The notes under the pieces are model-generated. The model was given only the letters and a program-made list of their open reading frames with translations. It was not told the origin of the DNA and searched no databases. Positions 43,014-52,606 of a stretch of 64,000 nt of DNA are shown piece by piece. The stretch spans positions 186,001 to 250,000 of the forward strand of contig NZ_PJME01000006.1 in NCBI RefSeq assembly GCF_002954775.1, read 5' to 3'. The translations under genes were made by a program, and so were the position numbers. Origin of the DNA: Streptomyces geranii (GTDB lineage: Bacteria; Actinomycetota; Actinomycetes; Streptomycetales; Streptomycetaceae). Position 1 is the stretch's first letter; each line of letters begins with the position of its first letter.

Positions 43014-43957
43014 GCCAGAGTCTCGCCAAGGACGTCGACGGCGTCGCCGACCCGGCGCAGGCCGCCCTCGGCCCGGCCCGCCCGGTCGACACCGGTTCCG
43101 GTTCCCCCGCGGAGCCGGGCCGCCGCCGGACCGACGTACGGGAGGTGCTGCGGTTCCTGCTGCGCCGCCCCGGTCTGCTGCTGTCGGCGGTCGTCGTGGT
43201 GCTGGTGGTGCTGGCCTCCTTCTGGCCGGACCTGTTCACCTCGCAGGACCCGCTGAAGGGGGTGCCGTCCGAGAACTTCCGTGATCCCAGCGGCAGTCAC
43301 TGGTTCGGCACGGACGAACTGGGCCGCGATGTGTTCTCCCGCGTGGTCCACGGCGCCCAGCTCTCCCTCAAGGCGACGATCATCGCGGTCCTGGTCGCGT
43401 TCGTGGTCGGCGGTCTGCTCGGGGTGGTCGCCGGTTTCGTGGGCCGCTGGGTGGACGACGTGCTGATGCGGTTCGTCGACGTCCTCCTCTCCATCCCCGC
43501 GCTGTTCCTTTCCCTGGCCCTCGTCACCGCGCTCGGGTACGGGACGGTCAAGGTCGCGGTCGCGGTGGGCATCGCGAGCGTCGCCTCCTTCGCCCGGGTG
43601 GCGCGCGCCGAGGTACTGCGGGTACGGCAGGCGGTGTTCGTCGAGGCGTCCCGCGCGAGCGGCGCCCACTGGTACTCGGTGCTGGGACGGCATGTGCTGC
43701 CCAACGCGGCGGGCCCGGTGATCGTCCTGGCCACGCTGGACTTCGGCGCCTCGATCCTCGCGGTGTCGGCGCTCAGCTTCCTCGGCTACGGCGCTCCGCC
43801 ACCGGCCCCGGAATGGGGGACGTTGATCTCCGACGGCCGCAACTACCTGGCGAACGCTTGGTGGTTGACCGCGCTGCCCGGTCTGGCCATCGCCGCGACC
43901 GTGCTGGCCACCAACCGGATCGCCAGGGCGCTGGACGGCGAGTGGTCCCGGCGATGA
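43010..43957 (+). CDS. ABC transporter permease, DppC type
   Basis: A 315-residue permease beginning at an ATG that overlaps the previous stop. A 45-residue polar N-terminus precedes helix 1 ([21 protein letters not shown]); [19 protein letters not shown] is the DppC signature and [23 protein letters not shown] (core [13 protein letters not shown]) the ATPase-contact loop. Its last codons overlap the double-ATPase gene. The gene order here is DppB, DppC, opposite to the first importer, so the two systems are not recent duplicates. Confidence 0.87.
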   Translation: MSQSLAKDVDGVADPAQAALGPARPVDTGSGSPAEPGRRRTDVREVLRFLLRRPGLLLSAVVVVLVVLASFWPDLFTSQDPLKGVPSENFRDPSGSHWFGTDELGRDVFSRVVHGAQLSLKATIIAVLVAFVVGGLLGVVAGFVGRWVDDVLMRFVDVLLSIPALFLSLALVTALGYGTVKVAVAVGIASVASFARVARAEVLRVRQAVFVEASRASGAHWYSVLGRHVLPNAAGPVIVLATLDFGASILAVSALSFLGYGAPPPAPEWGTLISDGRNYLANAWWLTALPGLAIAATVLATNRIARALDGEWSRR

Positions 43958-45684
43958 CGACCCATGGACACGAGAACGGCGGCGACAGTGACGACGGTGG
44001 GAACGGCGAGATGACCGACGACGTGACCGCACCCCTGCTGGAGATCCGCGGCCTGTCGGTGTCGTACCGCACCCGGGGCGGGGCCGTGCCGGCCGTGCGG
44101 GGCGTGGACCTCGACGTCTGGCCCGGGCAGGTGACCGCCGTGGTCGGCGAGTCCGGCTCCGGCAAGAGCACCACCGCGCACGCCGTGACCCGGCTGCTGG
44201 CGGCGAACGGCACGATCGACGCGGGCACGGTCCGCTTCGGCCGGCACGACCTGGCCACCCTCTCCGAGCCGGAGCTGCGCGCGGTGCGCGGCGCCCAGAT
44301 CGGGCTGGTCCCGCAGGACCCGACGGTCTCGCTCAACCCGGTCAAGCGGATCGGCGAGCAGGTCGCCGAGGTGCTGCGCATCCACGGTCTGGCGACCCGG
44401 CGTACGGCGGCTGCCGAGGCGGTCGCGGTGCTGGACCGGGCGGGACTGCCCGACGCGGCCGTCCGGGCCCGGCAGTATCCGCACGAGCTGTCCGGCGGTA
44501 TGCGGCAACGAGTACTGATCGCCATCGCGATAGCCGCCAAGCCCCGGCTGATCGTCGCCGACGAGCCGACCAGCGCGCTCGACGTCACCGTGCAGCGCGT
44601 CATCCTCGACCATCTCCAGCATCTCACCGAGGAGTTGGGCACGGCGATCCTGCTGGTCACCCATGACCTCGGCGTGGCCGCCGACCGCTCCCAGCGACTG
44701 GTCGTGATGGAACAGGGCCGGGTCGTCGAGGCGGGCGAGACCCGTGCCGTCCTGGCCGACCCCCAACACGAGTACACGCGCCGCCTGTTGGCCAGCGCCC
44801 CGAGCCTGACCACGGCCCGCACCCGCACTCCCGTCTCTGCAGCACCGGCCGAAGAAACGACTCCCCTGGTCGAAGTGCGCAACCTGGTCAAGGAGTTCAG
44901 GCTGCCGCGCACCGGCGGCGAGGCCCGCACCCTGCGCGCGGTGGACGACGTCGGCTTCACCCTGCGGCGCGGCCAGACCCTCGCCCTGGTCGGCGAGTCC
45001 GGCTCCGGCAAGTCGACCACCGCCCGGCTGGTCCTGCGCCTCACCGAACCGACCGCCGGACAGCTCCTGTTCGACGGCACCGACGTCACGGCAGCCAAGG
45101 GCGCCCAGGTCAGACAGCTGCGCCGACGCGCCCAGCTGATCTACCAGAACCCGTACGCGTCCCTCGACCCGCGCTTCTCCATCGCCGAGGTGATCACCGA
45201 GCCGCTGCGGGCGTTCAAGGTCGGCGACCGCGCCTCCCGGCTCGCCCGGGCCGGCGAACTGCTGGACCGGGTCGCGCTGCCCGCCGCCACCCTGGAGCGC
45301 CGCCCGGCGGAACTCTCGGGCGGCCAGCGGCAGCGTGTGGCCATCGCCCGCGCCCTCGCCCTCTCCCCCGACCTGGTGGTGTGCGACGAGCCGGTCTCCG
45401 CGCTCGACGTGTCCGTGCAGGCCCAAGTCCTGGACCTGCTGGCCGAGTTGCAGGCCGACACGGGCGTGGCGTACCTGTTCATCTCGCACGACCTGGCCGT
45501 CGTACGGCAGATCGCGCACCAGGTCGCCGTCATGCGGGCCGGACGCGTCGTGGAGACGGGCCCGCCGGAGGAGCTGTTCTCCGCGCCCCGACACGAGTAC
45601 ACCCGCGAGCTGCTCGCGGCGATCTCGGGCGGCCGGTTCGCCGACGCCGCCGCGGCACCGATCACGAGCCGAGGACCGGCATGA
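43954..45684 (+). CDS. Fused double ABC ATP-binding protein (DppD-DppF)
   Basis: A 576-residue protein with two complete nucleotide-binding domains: Walker [10 protein letters not shown] at residues 65-73 and about 346-354; signatures SGGMRQR and SGGQRQR; Walker [13 protein letters not shown] and [11 protein letters not shown]. It supplies both ATP sites of the importer in one chain, unlike the two separate ATPases of the first importer. The Cys-rich C-terminal oligopeptide cluster is absent in both halves. ATG 43954 overlaps the previous stop; ATG 44011 (MTDDVTAP) is a possible shorter start. The next gene overlaps by four bases. Confidence 0.87.
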   Translation: MTTHGHENGGDSDDGGNGEMTDDVTAPLLEIRGLSVSYRTRGGAVPAVRGVDLDVWPGQVTAVVGESGSGKSTTAHAVTRLLAANGTIDAGTVRFGRHDLATLSEPELRAVRGAQIGLVPQDPTVSLNPVKRIGEQVAEVLRIHGLATRRTAAAEAVAVLDRAGLPDAAVRARQYPHELSGGMRQRVLIAIAIAAKPRLIVADEPTSALDVTVQRVILDHLQHLTEELGTAILLVTHDLGVAADRSQRLVVMEQGRVVEAGETRAVLADPQHEYTRRLLASAPSLTTARTRTPVSAAPAEETTPLVEVRNLVKEFRLPRTGGEARTLRAVDDVGFTLRRGQTLALVGESGSGKSTTARLVLRLTEPTAGQLLFDGTDVTAAKGAQVRQLRRRAQLIYQNPYASLDPRFSIAEVITEPLRAFKVGDRASRLARAGELLDRVALPAATLERRPAELSGGQRQRVAIARALALSPDLVVCDEPVSALDVSVQAQVLDLLAELQADTGVAYLFISHDLAVVRQIAHQVAVMRAGRVVETGPPEELFSAPRHEYTRELLAAISGGRFADAAAAPITSRGPA

Positions 45685-46715
45685 CCACACCCATCATCAC
45701 CTCGCTGGCCTTCCTCACCCCGGGCAACTTCGCCGACGACGACCCCTATCCGGGCCTGGAGGAGACGCTCCAGCTCTTCGAGTACGGGGAGCGGCTCGGC
45801 TTCGACGGTGCCTGGATCCGCCAGCGCCATCTCGAACACGGGGTCGGCTCGGCGGCGGTGTTCCTCGCCGCGGCGGGCCAGCGCACCGAGCGGATCGAAC
45901 TGGGCACGGCGGTCATCCCCATCGGCTACGAGAGCCCCTTCCGCCTCGCCGAGGACCTCGCGCTGGCCGACGTACTGTCCCGGGGCCGCCTCCAGATCGG
46001 CTTCAGCACCGGCATGCCGCACGCCGACCTGCTGGGCGACCTGGTGTACGACGGCGACTGGCGGGGCTTCGACCTGTCGTACGGCCGGATCACGCGCGTC
46101 GTCGAGAACCTGCGCGGCGACTACCTCGGCGGCCCGGACACGGTGATCCAGTCGCCGGGCAACGTACAGCGCCCCCGGCTGCAACCGCACAACCCCGGTC
46201 TGGCGCAGCGTATTTGGTACGGCGGCGGCAGTCTGCGCTCGGTCCGCTGGGCCGCCGGGCAGGGTCTCGCACTGCTGTCCGGGAACATCGTCACCGGCGA
46301 GGACACCGACGACTTCACGACGGCGCAGCTGAACCTGCTCGCCGAGTACCGGCGCACCCTGGCCGGGGACCGGACGCCAAGGGTCGCCCTGGGCCGGGTG
46401 ATCGTGCCGCTGGACAGCGCGGACGCGCCGACCCGGGCCCGCTACCGGGCGTACGCGGCGAGCCGTCACGAACGCACCCTGGCGCCGCAGGGCCCGAGGC
46501 GCACCCTGTTCGCCCCGGACGTCGTGGGCACCGCCGAACAGATCCTCGAACAGCTGACCGCCGATCCGGTCCTCGCGGAGGTGTCCGAACTGCGCCTGGA
46601 GCTGCCGTACGAGTTCCACCGCGAGGAGTACGAGCAGATCCTGCACGACGTACGACAGCTGATCGCGCCGGAACTCGGCTGGCGTTCCCCGGTGGTTCAG
46701 GAGGCGGCCCGATGA
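45681..46715 (+). CDS. LLM-class flavin-dependent oxidoreductase
   Basis: A 344-residue luciferase-like protein: ITSLAFLTPGNFADDDPYPGL at the start, WIRQRHLEHG, GTAVIPIGYESPFRLAEDLA, GRLQIGFSTGMP and a C-terminal VREL... helix region. Only distantly like the two LLM pairs; nearer to alkanal- or F420/FMN-type monooxygenases. Being embedded between the importer ATPase and a hydrolase (four-base overlaps on both sides), it most likely acts on the imported compound, for example freeing sulfur or oxygenating a side group. The cofactor (FMN or F420) cannot be told from the sequence. Confidence 0.8.
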   Translation: MTTPIITSLAFLTPGNFADDDPYPGLEETLQLFEYGERLGFDGAWIRQRHLEHGVGSAAVFLAAAGQRTERIELGTAVIPIGYESPFRLAEDLALADVLSRGRLQIGFSTGMPHADLLGDLVYDGDWRGFDLSYGRITRVVENLRGDYLGGPDTVIQSPGNVQRPRLQPHNPGLAQRIWYGGGSLRSVRWAAGQGLALLSGNIVTGEDTDDFTTAQLNLLAEYRRTLAGDRTPRVALGRVIVPLDSADAPTRARYRAYAASRHERTLAPQGPRRTLFAPDVVGTAEQILEQLTADPVLAEVSELRLELPYEFHREEYEQILHDVRQLIAPELGWRSPVVQEAAR

Positions 46716-48682
46716 GCGCACGACGCGAACCGGCGGTCCGGCTGGAGGTCCACACCCGCGAGCCGTTCGCCGACGGCCACCGCTTCGCGGACGGCGGGGC
46801 GTACGAGGTGCTGACCGCGACCGCGCACTACGCCACCGATCCGGAGGCGCCCGCCCAACACACCGTCCCGGACATCGAGTTGGCGCCGCGCGACGGTGCG
46901 GGCCTGGTCCGGTTCAGCGGTGACGTGGAGATCCTGCGGCCGGTGGACGGCGGGCGCCGTCGACTGTTCTTCGACTGGGGCAACCGCGGCAACAAGCGTG
47001 CCGTGCAGTACTTCTGCGACGCCCCGCACACCAACCGCCCGCGCACACTGGCCGATTCGGGCAACGGCTTCCTGCTCCGCCGTGGCTACACGGTCGTCTT
47101 CGGCGCCTGGCAGGGCGACCTGCTGCCGGGCGACGGACGGCTCCTGCTCGACCTGCCGGTCGCGCGACGGGCCGACGGCGAGCCCGTACGGGGCCTGACG
47201 ACGGCCGAGTTCATCGTGGAGGAGCCCACCGCCTCGCTCCCGCTGTCCCGTTGGTCGAGCACACGGTCCAACCCGGTCAGCGAGCGGGGCGTGCGCGAGG
47301 CCCGCCTGACCCGGCGCCGCTACGCGCACAGCGCACCGGAGGAACTCCCCACCGGAGCTTGGCGGTTCGCCCGAGTACAGGGCGGCGCGGGCGACCTCAA
47401 GAGCCGCTCCACGGCACTGGTCCCGAGCCGCCAGGACGTGCATCTGGACGGCGGCTTCCACCCCGGCTGGATCTACGAACTCACCTACGAGGCCGAGGAA
47501 CCGCTCGTCCTGGGACTGGGCCTGGTGGCGGTCCGCGACCTCGTCAGCCATCTCCGCCACGACCCCGCACAGCCCGCCGGACCCCTCGACCACGCCTACG
47601 GCTGGGGGCGTTCGCAGACGGGCCGGGCGATCCGTGACTTCATCCACCGGGGCTTCAACGAGGACCTCGAAGGCCGCCGCGTCTTCGACGGCCTCCTCCC
47701 GCACGTCTCCGGCGCCGGCCGCCTCGGCCTCGAACGGTTCACCAACCTGACGGTCCCGGGCGGCCAGCAGTACGAGGACCACCTCGCCGCCGCCGACGCC
47801 TTCCCCTTCGCGTACGCCGAGTCAGTGGACCATCTCACCGGCGCACGGGACGCGATCATGAAGCGGCCGACCGACCCGAAGGTGCTGCACACCCAGACGG
47901 GGACCGAGTACTGGCAGCGCCGGGGCTCGCTGACGCACACCACGACGGACGGCCGCGACCTCGGCTTCCCGCCGAACGTACGGGGCTATCTGTGGTCGTC
48001 GAGCCAGCACGTGGCCGATCCGGCGGCGGGCGCCCCGGCGAAGGGGATCTGCAACCACCCGGAGAACGTGGTCGCCACCTCCGCCCTCTTCCGGGCCGTC
48101 CTGGAGGCCCTCGACGCCTGGGTGAGCGAGAGCGTCGAACCGCCGCCGAGCGCGGTGCCCACGGTCGCCGACGGCACGTTGGTGACGGCGGAGGAGTGGT
48201 CGGCCCGGTTCCCGGCGGTGCCGTCCGCGCTGCGGCCCGCCGGGCCCAACGAGCTGTACGCGGTGGACCGTTCGCCGGTGCCGCCGGTCGCGGACCTGTC
48301 GACCCGCTACACGGTGCTGGTCCCGGCGGTCGACGCCGACGGCAACGACACGGCGGGCGTCCACGCGCCCATGGTGGCGGTCCCGCTCGCCACCTACACC
48401 GGCTGGAACACCCGCGCGCCCGGTCAAGGGCACGGCGCGCTGCACGAGTTCAGCGGCTCCACGTTCCCCTTCGCGGCGACGGAGGACGAGCGCCTGATCA
48501 CCGGCGACCCCCGCCCGAGCGTCCAGAAGCGGTACCGGGACGCGGCCGAGTACACCGCCGCGATCAGGGCCGCCGCCGAGGACCTCGTGGCACGTCGGCT
48601 CCTGCTCGCGGAGGACGTGGAGCGGGCGGTGTCATCGGCGACGGACTGGTCGTCACCGCGCCACCGCTACGAACTCCCCTGA
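46712..48682 (+). CDS. Alpha/beta hydrolase domain-containing protein (large hypothetical type)
   Basis: A 656-residue protein of the large alpha/beta-hydrolase-domain type found in actinobacteria and soil proteobacteria. The putative nucleophile elbow is GWGRSQTGR near residue 304 and FVVFGAWQGDLLPG-like text marks the core sheet; a final His may be in ICNHPENV. Likely an esterase or amidase acting on the compound brought in by the importer. It overlaps the LLM gene by four bases and ends the operon. There is no signal peptide, so it works inside the cell. Confidence 0.72.
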   Translation: MSARREPAVRLEVHTREPFADGHRFADGGAYEVLTATAHYATDPEAPAQHTVPDIELAPRDGAGLVRFSGDVEILRPVDGGRRRLFFDWGNRGNKRAVQYFCDAPHTNRPRTLADSGNGFLLRRGYTVVFGAWQGDLLPGDGRLLLDLPVARRADGEPVRGLTTAEFIVEEPTASLPLSRWSSTRSNPVSERGVREARLTRRRYAHSAPEELPTGAWRFARVQGGAGDLKSRSTALVPSRQDVHLDGGFHPGWIYELTYEAEEPLVLGLGLVAVRDLVSHLRHDPAQPAGPLDHAYGWGRSQTGRAIRDFIHRGFNEDLEGRRVFDGLLPHVSGAGRLGLERFTNLTVPGGQQYEDHLAAADAFPFAYAESVDHLTGARDAIMKRPTDPKVLHTQTGTEYWQRRGSLTHTTTDGRDLGFPPNVRGYLWSSSQHVADPAAGAPAKGICNHPENVVATSALFRAVLEALDAWVSESVEPPPSAVPTVADGTLVTAEEWSARFPAVPSALRPAGPNELYAVDRSPVPPVADLSTRYTVLVPAVDADGNDTAGVHAPMVAVPLATYTGWNTRAPGQGHGALHEFSGSTFPFAATEDERLITGDPRPSVQKRYRDAAEYTAAIRAAAEDLVARRLLLAEDVERAVSSATDWSSPRHRYELP

Positions 48683-48987
48683 CCCGCCCGCGACTTGCCC
48701 GTGGCGGACTCGTCAGCCCGTCCCGGGCTCGGCCCCGGTGTCCCGGCGCGCCTTCTGCCGGATGCGGGTGTCCCGGTCGTGCTCGTGGTGCTCCGGCATG
48801 AGCAGTCGTCGAAGGTGTCGTCGACCGTACGGGTCCGCCAGGGCGCCCTCGTCCTGGTCGTCTTTTCACGGAGCCGCAATGTTCCGCACGCCGTCTTCGA
48901 CGCATGCTGGAGCCGGGCCGTGCTGAAGGTGCTCCGCACCGCCCTCGGCCCCGTGCCAGTCGTCACCGCAGAGAACCGAGGTCCGTC
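48683..48987 (+). other. Intergenic region with no supported gene
   Basis: 305 bases between the hydrolase and carbonic anhydrase genes. I see no RRHxD leader. A 15-residue ORF (48879-48926) with GGAG upstream ends in a Cys codon and could be a small leader, but evidence is thin. A weak CCCG/CGGG hairpin lies near the hydrolase stop. Confidence 0.4.
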
Positions 48988-49476
48988 ATGTCCGTGACCG
49001 ATGAACTGCTCGCCAACAACGCCCGCTACGCCGAGTCCTTCGCCGGCCCGCTCCCGCTGCCGCCCTCCCGGCAACTCGCCGTCGTGGCCTGCATGGACGC
49101 CCGGCTGAACGTCTACGAGATCCTCGGTCTGAACGACGGCGAGGCCCACGTCATCCGCAACGCGGGCGGGGTGATCACCCAGGACGAGATCCGTTCGCTG
49201 GCCATCAGCCAACGGCTGCTCGGCACCGAGGAGATCATCCTCATCCACCACACCGACTGCGGCATGCTGACCTTCACGGACGACGGGTTCAAGGACTCCG
49301 TACAGAAGGACACCGGCATCCGTCCGCCATGGGCGGCCGAGGCGTTCGCCGATCTGGACACGGACGTACGGCAGTCGATCGCGCGCATCAAGGCGGACCC
49401 GTTCGTCGTACACAAGGACAGTGTCCGCGGTTTCGTCTTCGACGTGGCCACCGGACGGCTCATCGAAGTGGAGTGA
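48988..49476 (+). CDS. Beta-carbonic anhydrase
   Basis: A 162-residue zinc enzyme of the beta class, small actinobacterial type. Zinc ligands and partner residues: Cys in VACMDARL (with Asp-Arg dyad) near residue 35, and His-x2-Cys in HHTDCG near residue 90. It interconverts CO2 and bicarbonate in the cytoplasm. GAGG lies before the ATG. It sits between the importer operon and the second LLM pair in a sulfur-linked region; a direct role in sulfur use is not shown. Length and motifs are complete. Confidence 0.88.
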   Translation: MSVTDELLANNARYAESFAGPLPLPPSRQLAVVACMDARLNVYEILGLNDGEAHVIRNAGGVITQDEIRSLAISQRLLGTEEIILIHHTDCGMLTFTDDGFKDSVQKDTGIRPPWAAEAFADLDTDVRQSIARIKADPFVVHKDSVRGFVFDVATGRLIEVE

Positions 49477-49484
49477 GACCGCCC

Positions 49485-49515
49485 TTGACACTCGCGGGGG
49501 CGGGCGACGTACGTT
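49485..49515 (+). promoter_or_regulatory. Promoter for leader and second LLM pair
   Basis: TTGACA (49485-49490) and TACGTT (49510-49515) with a 19-base spacer, starting eight bases after the carbonic anhydrase stop. The start would be near 49522, giving a 30-base untranslated leader before the leader ORF ATG at 49551. Confidence 0.5.
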
Positions 49516-49550
49516 GAGGTCGCTGATCTCTCACGGGTGGAGGCCCTTTC

Positions 49551-49667
49551 ATGCACGTATCCGGCGCGACGCCCCAGGGTGTGCGCGCCGGTGCGCGACT
49601 GGTCACCCGGCGGCATGTCGACTACTGCCGTACGTCCTCTGCCGTCTGTCCTTCCTCACACGCCTGA
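49551..49667 (+). CDS. RRHxD leader peptide upstream of the second LLM pair
   Basis: A 38-residue ORF with GGAGG before ATG 49551. Its second half, LVTRRHVDYCRTSSAVC, has the RRHxD core with Tyr after Asp and Cys codons 26 and 33. The long-range order is the same as at 40101: promoter, leader ORF, then 122 bases to the first structural gene. It probably senses Cys or general translation status and controls the LLM operon downstream. Confidence 0.75.
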   Translation: MHVSGATPQGVRAGARLVTRRHVDYCRTSSAVCPSSHA

Positions 49668-49789
49668 ACCCTGCCGACCCGGGCCCGTCCCATCGACGCT
49701 CCCGTCGGCCGTCTCGTCGTGGCCCCATCGCGGCCCATTCACGGCCCGCTCGCGGCCTCGAGTTCTCGTGTTCCTCGGAAGGAAGACCC

Positions 49790-50893
49790 ATGTCCGGCCC
49801 CGCCCTGCACCTGGCCGTGGAGATCGACGGCGACGGTGCCCACCCCGCGGCCTGGCGCCGCGCCGCCCACTCGCCCGACCAGTTGCTCACCCCGCGCCGA
49901 CTGGCCCGGATCGCCGCCGTCGCGGAGAACGCCGGGTTCACCCTGATCACCCTGGACGACGGCGTACTGCCGCCCGGCGCCGGGCCCGATCCCGTGGGCC
50001 GGATCGGCGCAGTGGAGCGCGCCGCCTTCGTCGCGGCAGCCACGAGCACCGTCGGCATCGCGCCCGTCGTGCCGGTGACGTACGCCGAACCCTTCCACGT
50101 CTCCAGCCAGTTGGCGTCCCTGGACCACATCTCGGGCGGCCGGGCGGGATGGGTGGTGACGGAGGAGGAACTGCCCGAGGCGGCCCGCGCCTGGGGGCGC
50201 CCGCTCGTCGCCGACGCCGACGCGCGGGCCCGGGAGTCGCGGGACGGGGTGGAGGTGGCGCGGGCGCTGTGGGACTCGTGGGAGGACGACGCGGTGATCC
50301 GGTCCGTGGCCACGAGCCGCTATCTCGACCGGGACCGGCTCCATTACGTCGACTTCAGCGGGGAGGCGTACTCGGTGAAGGGCCCGGCGATCGTGCCGCG
50401 CCCGCCCCAGGGGCAGCTTGTCGTGCTGGGCGATCCGGGCCGGGTGCCCGCCGCACAACTCGACGTCGCCCTCGTGGCAGGCCGTGACGTCGCGGCAATC
50501 GCCACGGCCGCGGCTGCCGCGGGCACGCCCCGGGTCTTCGCGGAGGTCGAGGTGGCGCTGGACACGACGGAGGCGACCGGCGCCGAGCGCGTAGCCGACC
50601 TGGAACGGCACACGGAGTGGACCGACCGAGGCAGACTGCGACACATCGGCACAGCCGACCAACTGGTCGCCGTACTGGCCGAGTTGAGCCACCACGTCGA
50701 CGGCGTACGGCTACACCCGCTGGTGCTGGACGAGGACCTGCCCGTCCTCTCCTCCCTCGTCCTGCCGGCCCTGTCCGCGCGACGCCTGGTCGCCCGCCCG
50801 CTGCCGGGTACGTCCCTGCGCTCGACCCTGGGGCTGGAACGCCCCGCCAACCGCTTCGCACCCGTCGCGGCCGTTCAGGAGGATGCCCGATGA
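49790..50893 (+). CDS. LLM-class flavin-dependent oxidoreductase, short partner (second copy)
   Basis: A 367-residue luciferase-like protein, paralogue of 18550-19749. Shared blocks: LHLAVEIDG...HPAAWR, LITLDDGV, TYAEPFHVSSQLASLDHISGG, LHYVDFSGEAYSVKGPAIVPRP (first 20 letters) and GLERPANRF. Some of the C-terminal third is shortened relative to its paralogue. GGAAGG precedes ATG 49790. It overlaps the long LLM gene by four bases (ATGA), tighter than in the first copy. Role: probably a partner oxygenase or binding subunit for the long enzyme; not established. Confidence 0.8.
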   Translation: MSGPALHLAVEIDGDGAHPAAWRRAAHSPDQLLTPRRLARIAAVAENAGFTLITLDDGVLPPGAGPDPVGRIGAVERAAFVAAATSTVGIAPVVPVTYAEPFHVSSQLASLDHISGGRAGWVVTEEELPEAARAWGRPLVADADARARESRDGVEVARALWDSWEDDAVIRSVATSRYLDRDRLHYVDFSGEAYSVKGPAIVPRPPQGQLVVLGDPGRVPAAQLDVALVAGRDVAAIATAAAAAGTPRVFAEVEVALDTTEATGAERVADLERHTEWTDRGRLRHIGTADQLVAVLAELSHHVDGVRLHPLVLDEDLPVLSSLVLPALSARRLVARPLPGTSLRSTLGLERPANRFAPVAAVQEDAR

Positions 50894-52290
50894 CCCGCAC
50901 CGACCCCCTCGACGTGCCGCGCCCGCACGCCCAGTTGCACTTCGGGGTGTTCTTCCAGGGCGTCAACCACTGGACCATCTGGTCCGCACCCGACAGCGGC
51001 TCCCAGATCGACCCCGCGTCCTTCCGCCGGGTCGCCCAGACCGCCGAACGGGGCCTGTTCGACGCGTTCTTCCTCGGCGAGGGGCTGCGGCTGCGCGAGG
51101 TCGACGGCCGCATCCACGACCTGGACGTGGCCGGCCGCCCCGACGCGATCACCCAACTGGCCGCGCTGGCGGCGGTCACCCGGCGGATCGGCCTGGTCTC
51201 CACCTCCAACTCCACGTTCAACGAGCCCGCCGACCTGGCCCGCCGCCTGTCCGGCCTCGACCTGCTCTCCGAGGGACGGGCGGGCTGGAACGTGGTGACC
51301 ACGGACAACGCCTGGACCGGCGCCAACTTCCGCCGGGGCGGCTACCTCGACCACGCCGACCGCTACCGGCGTGCCGAGGAGTTCCTGACCGTGGCCCGCG
51401 CCCTGTGGGACGGCTGGCAGGAGGGAGCCGTCGCCGACTCCACCGACGCGGCAAGTTGGTCCGCACCCGATGCCGTACGCCAAGTGCGCCACCGGGGACC
51501 GCAGTTCGACGTCGACCTGACCCCGACATTGCCGCGCAGCGCGCAGGGCCACCCGGTGATCTTCCAGGCCGGTGACTCCGCCGAGGGACGCGACTTCGCG
51601 GCCCGCAACGCCGACGTCATCTTCTCCGCGCACGGCAACGACTTCGACGACGCCCTCGCGTTCGCCGAGGACATCCGCACCCGGTTGCGGGCGGTCGGCC
51701 GACCCGACGACGACCTGCGGATCCTGCCCGGCACCGAGATCATCATCGGCGCCACGGAGGAGGAGGCCCAGGAGAAGAAGCGCTGGATCCGCCTCCAACA
51801 GGTCACGCCCGCAACGGCCTTGGGGATCGCCGGACTCCTGTGGGGCATCGACCTGTCCGACCACGACGCGGACGGCCCACTCCCCAAGGAGGACCCGGTC
51901 GTCGCGGAGAACGACGGTTCCTTCGGCGCCCGGCGCATCGCCGACCCGCGCGAGGTGGTGGCGGAGTGGCGGGCGAAGGCGGAGACACACGGCTGGTCGT
52001 TGCGCGAGACGGTCATCGCCCTCGGCCCCCAGCGCGGCCACGTCGGCACTCCGTCCGGCCTGGCCGACAAGTTCGCCCACTTCGTACGCCACGGCGCGGT
52101 GGACGGCTTCAACGTCACGCCGTACCTCATCCCGGACGGCCTCGACGACATAGTCGACCTGCTGATCCCGGAACTCCAGGAACGCGGCCTCTACCCCACG
52201 GAGTACACGGGCACGACCCTGCGCGACCACTTGGGTCTGCGGGAGCCCCTCACGCATCGGTCGGCACCGGAGCGCCGACGGGCGGGCTGA
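50890..52290 (+). CDS. LLM-class FMN-dependent monooxygenase, long NtaA/SnaA/DszA type (second copy)
   Basis: A 466-residue paralogue of the enzyme at 17151-18527: FFQGVNHWTIWSAPDSGSQID (first 20), FFLGEGLRLREVDG, NSTFNEPADLARR, GRAGWNVVTTDNAWTG, VIFQAGDSAEGRDF and YLIPDGLDDIVDLLIPELQE. It differs by an insertion around GAVADSTDAASWSAPDAVR (residues 175-200). It should oxygenate a small organic substrate with FMNH2. No flavin reductase is encoded nearby, so a general reductase must supply FMNH2. A strong hairpin follows the stop. Confidence 0.84.
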   Translation: MTRTDPLDVPRPHAQLHFGVFFQGVNHWTIWSAPDSGSQIDPASFRRVAQTAERGLFDAFFLGEGLRLREVDGRIHDLDVAGRPDAITQLAALAAVTRRIGLVSTSNSTFNEPADLARRLSGLDLLSEGRAGWNVVTTDNAWTGANFRRGGYLDHADRYRRAEEFLTVARALWDGWQEGAVADSTDAASWSAPDAVRQVRHRGPQFDVDLTPTLPRSAQGHPVIFQAGDSAEGRDFAARNADVIFSAHGNDFDDALAFAEDIRTRLRAVGRPDDDLRILPGTEIIIGATEEEAQEKKRWIRLQQVTPATALGIAGLLWGIDLSDHDADGPLPKEDPVVAENDGSFGARRIADPREVVAEWRAKAETHGWSLRETVIALGPQRGHVGTPSGLADKFAHFVRHGAVDGFNVTPYLIPDGLDDIVDLLIPELQERGLYPTEYTGTTLRDHLGLREPLTHRSAPERRRAG

Positions 52291-52312
52291 GAAGGACGTC
52301 CAGGGCGGAAAC

Positions 52313-52354
52313 GCGAGGGGCCTCCGCGGGCTTGCACCCGAGAAGGCCCCTCGC
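52313..52354. terminator. Bidirectional terminator between LLM operon and tRNA-Pro
   Basis: GCGAGGGGCCT (52313-52323) pairs perfectly with AGGCCCCTCGC (52344-52354); an inner CGGG/CCCG pair extends the stem. It serves the LLM operon on the plus strand and the tRNA on the minus strand. Confidence 0.8.
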
Positions 52355-52363
52355 ATCACACCG

Positions 52364-52437
<74 letters not shown>

Positions 52438-52606
52438 ATGCGTCGACCCACGGCAACCCCGCGTGATCGCACAGACAAACCCTACCGCACACCCGCCCCT
52501 ACCTCCGAGCGGTCACGGAACGGTCACCGAGGCATCAAGGGGCCCTTACCGGCCCATCCGCAGCACTACCGTCGTCCCACCCGAAACACAGACCAGGGGG
52601 ACGACC

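Noticed and set aside
48879..48926. 15-residue ORF ending in Cys before carbonic anhydrase
   Set aside because: Good ribosome spacing, but no shared core and such short ORFs arise by chance.
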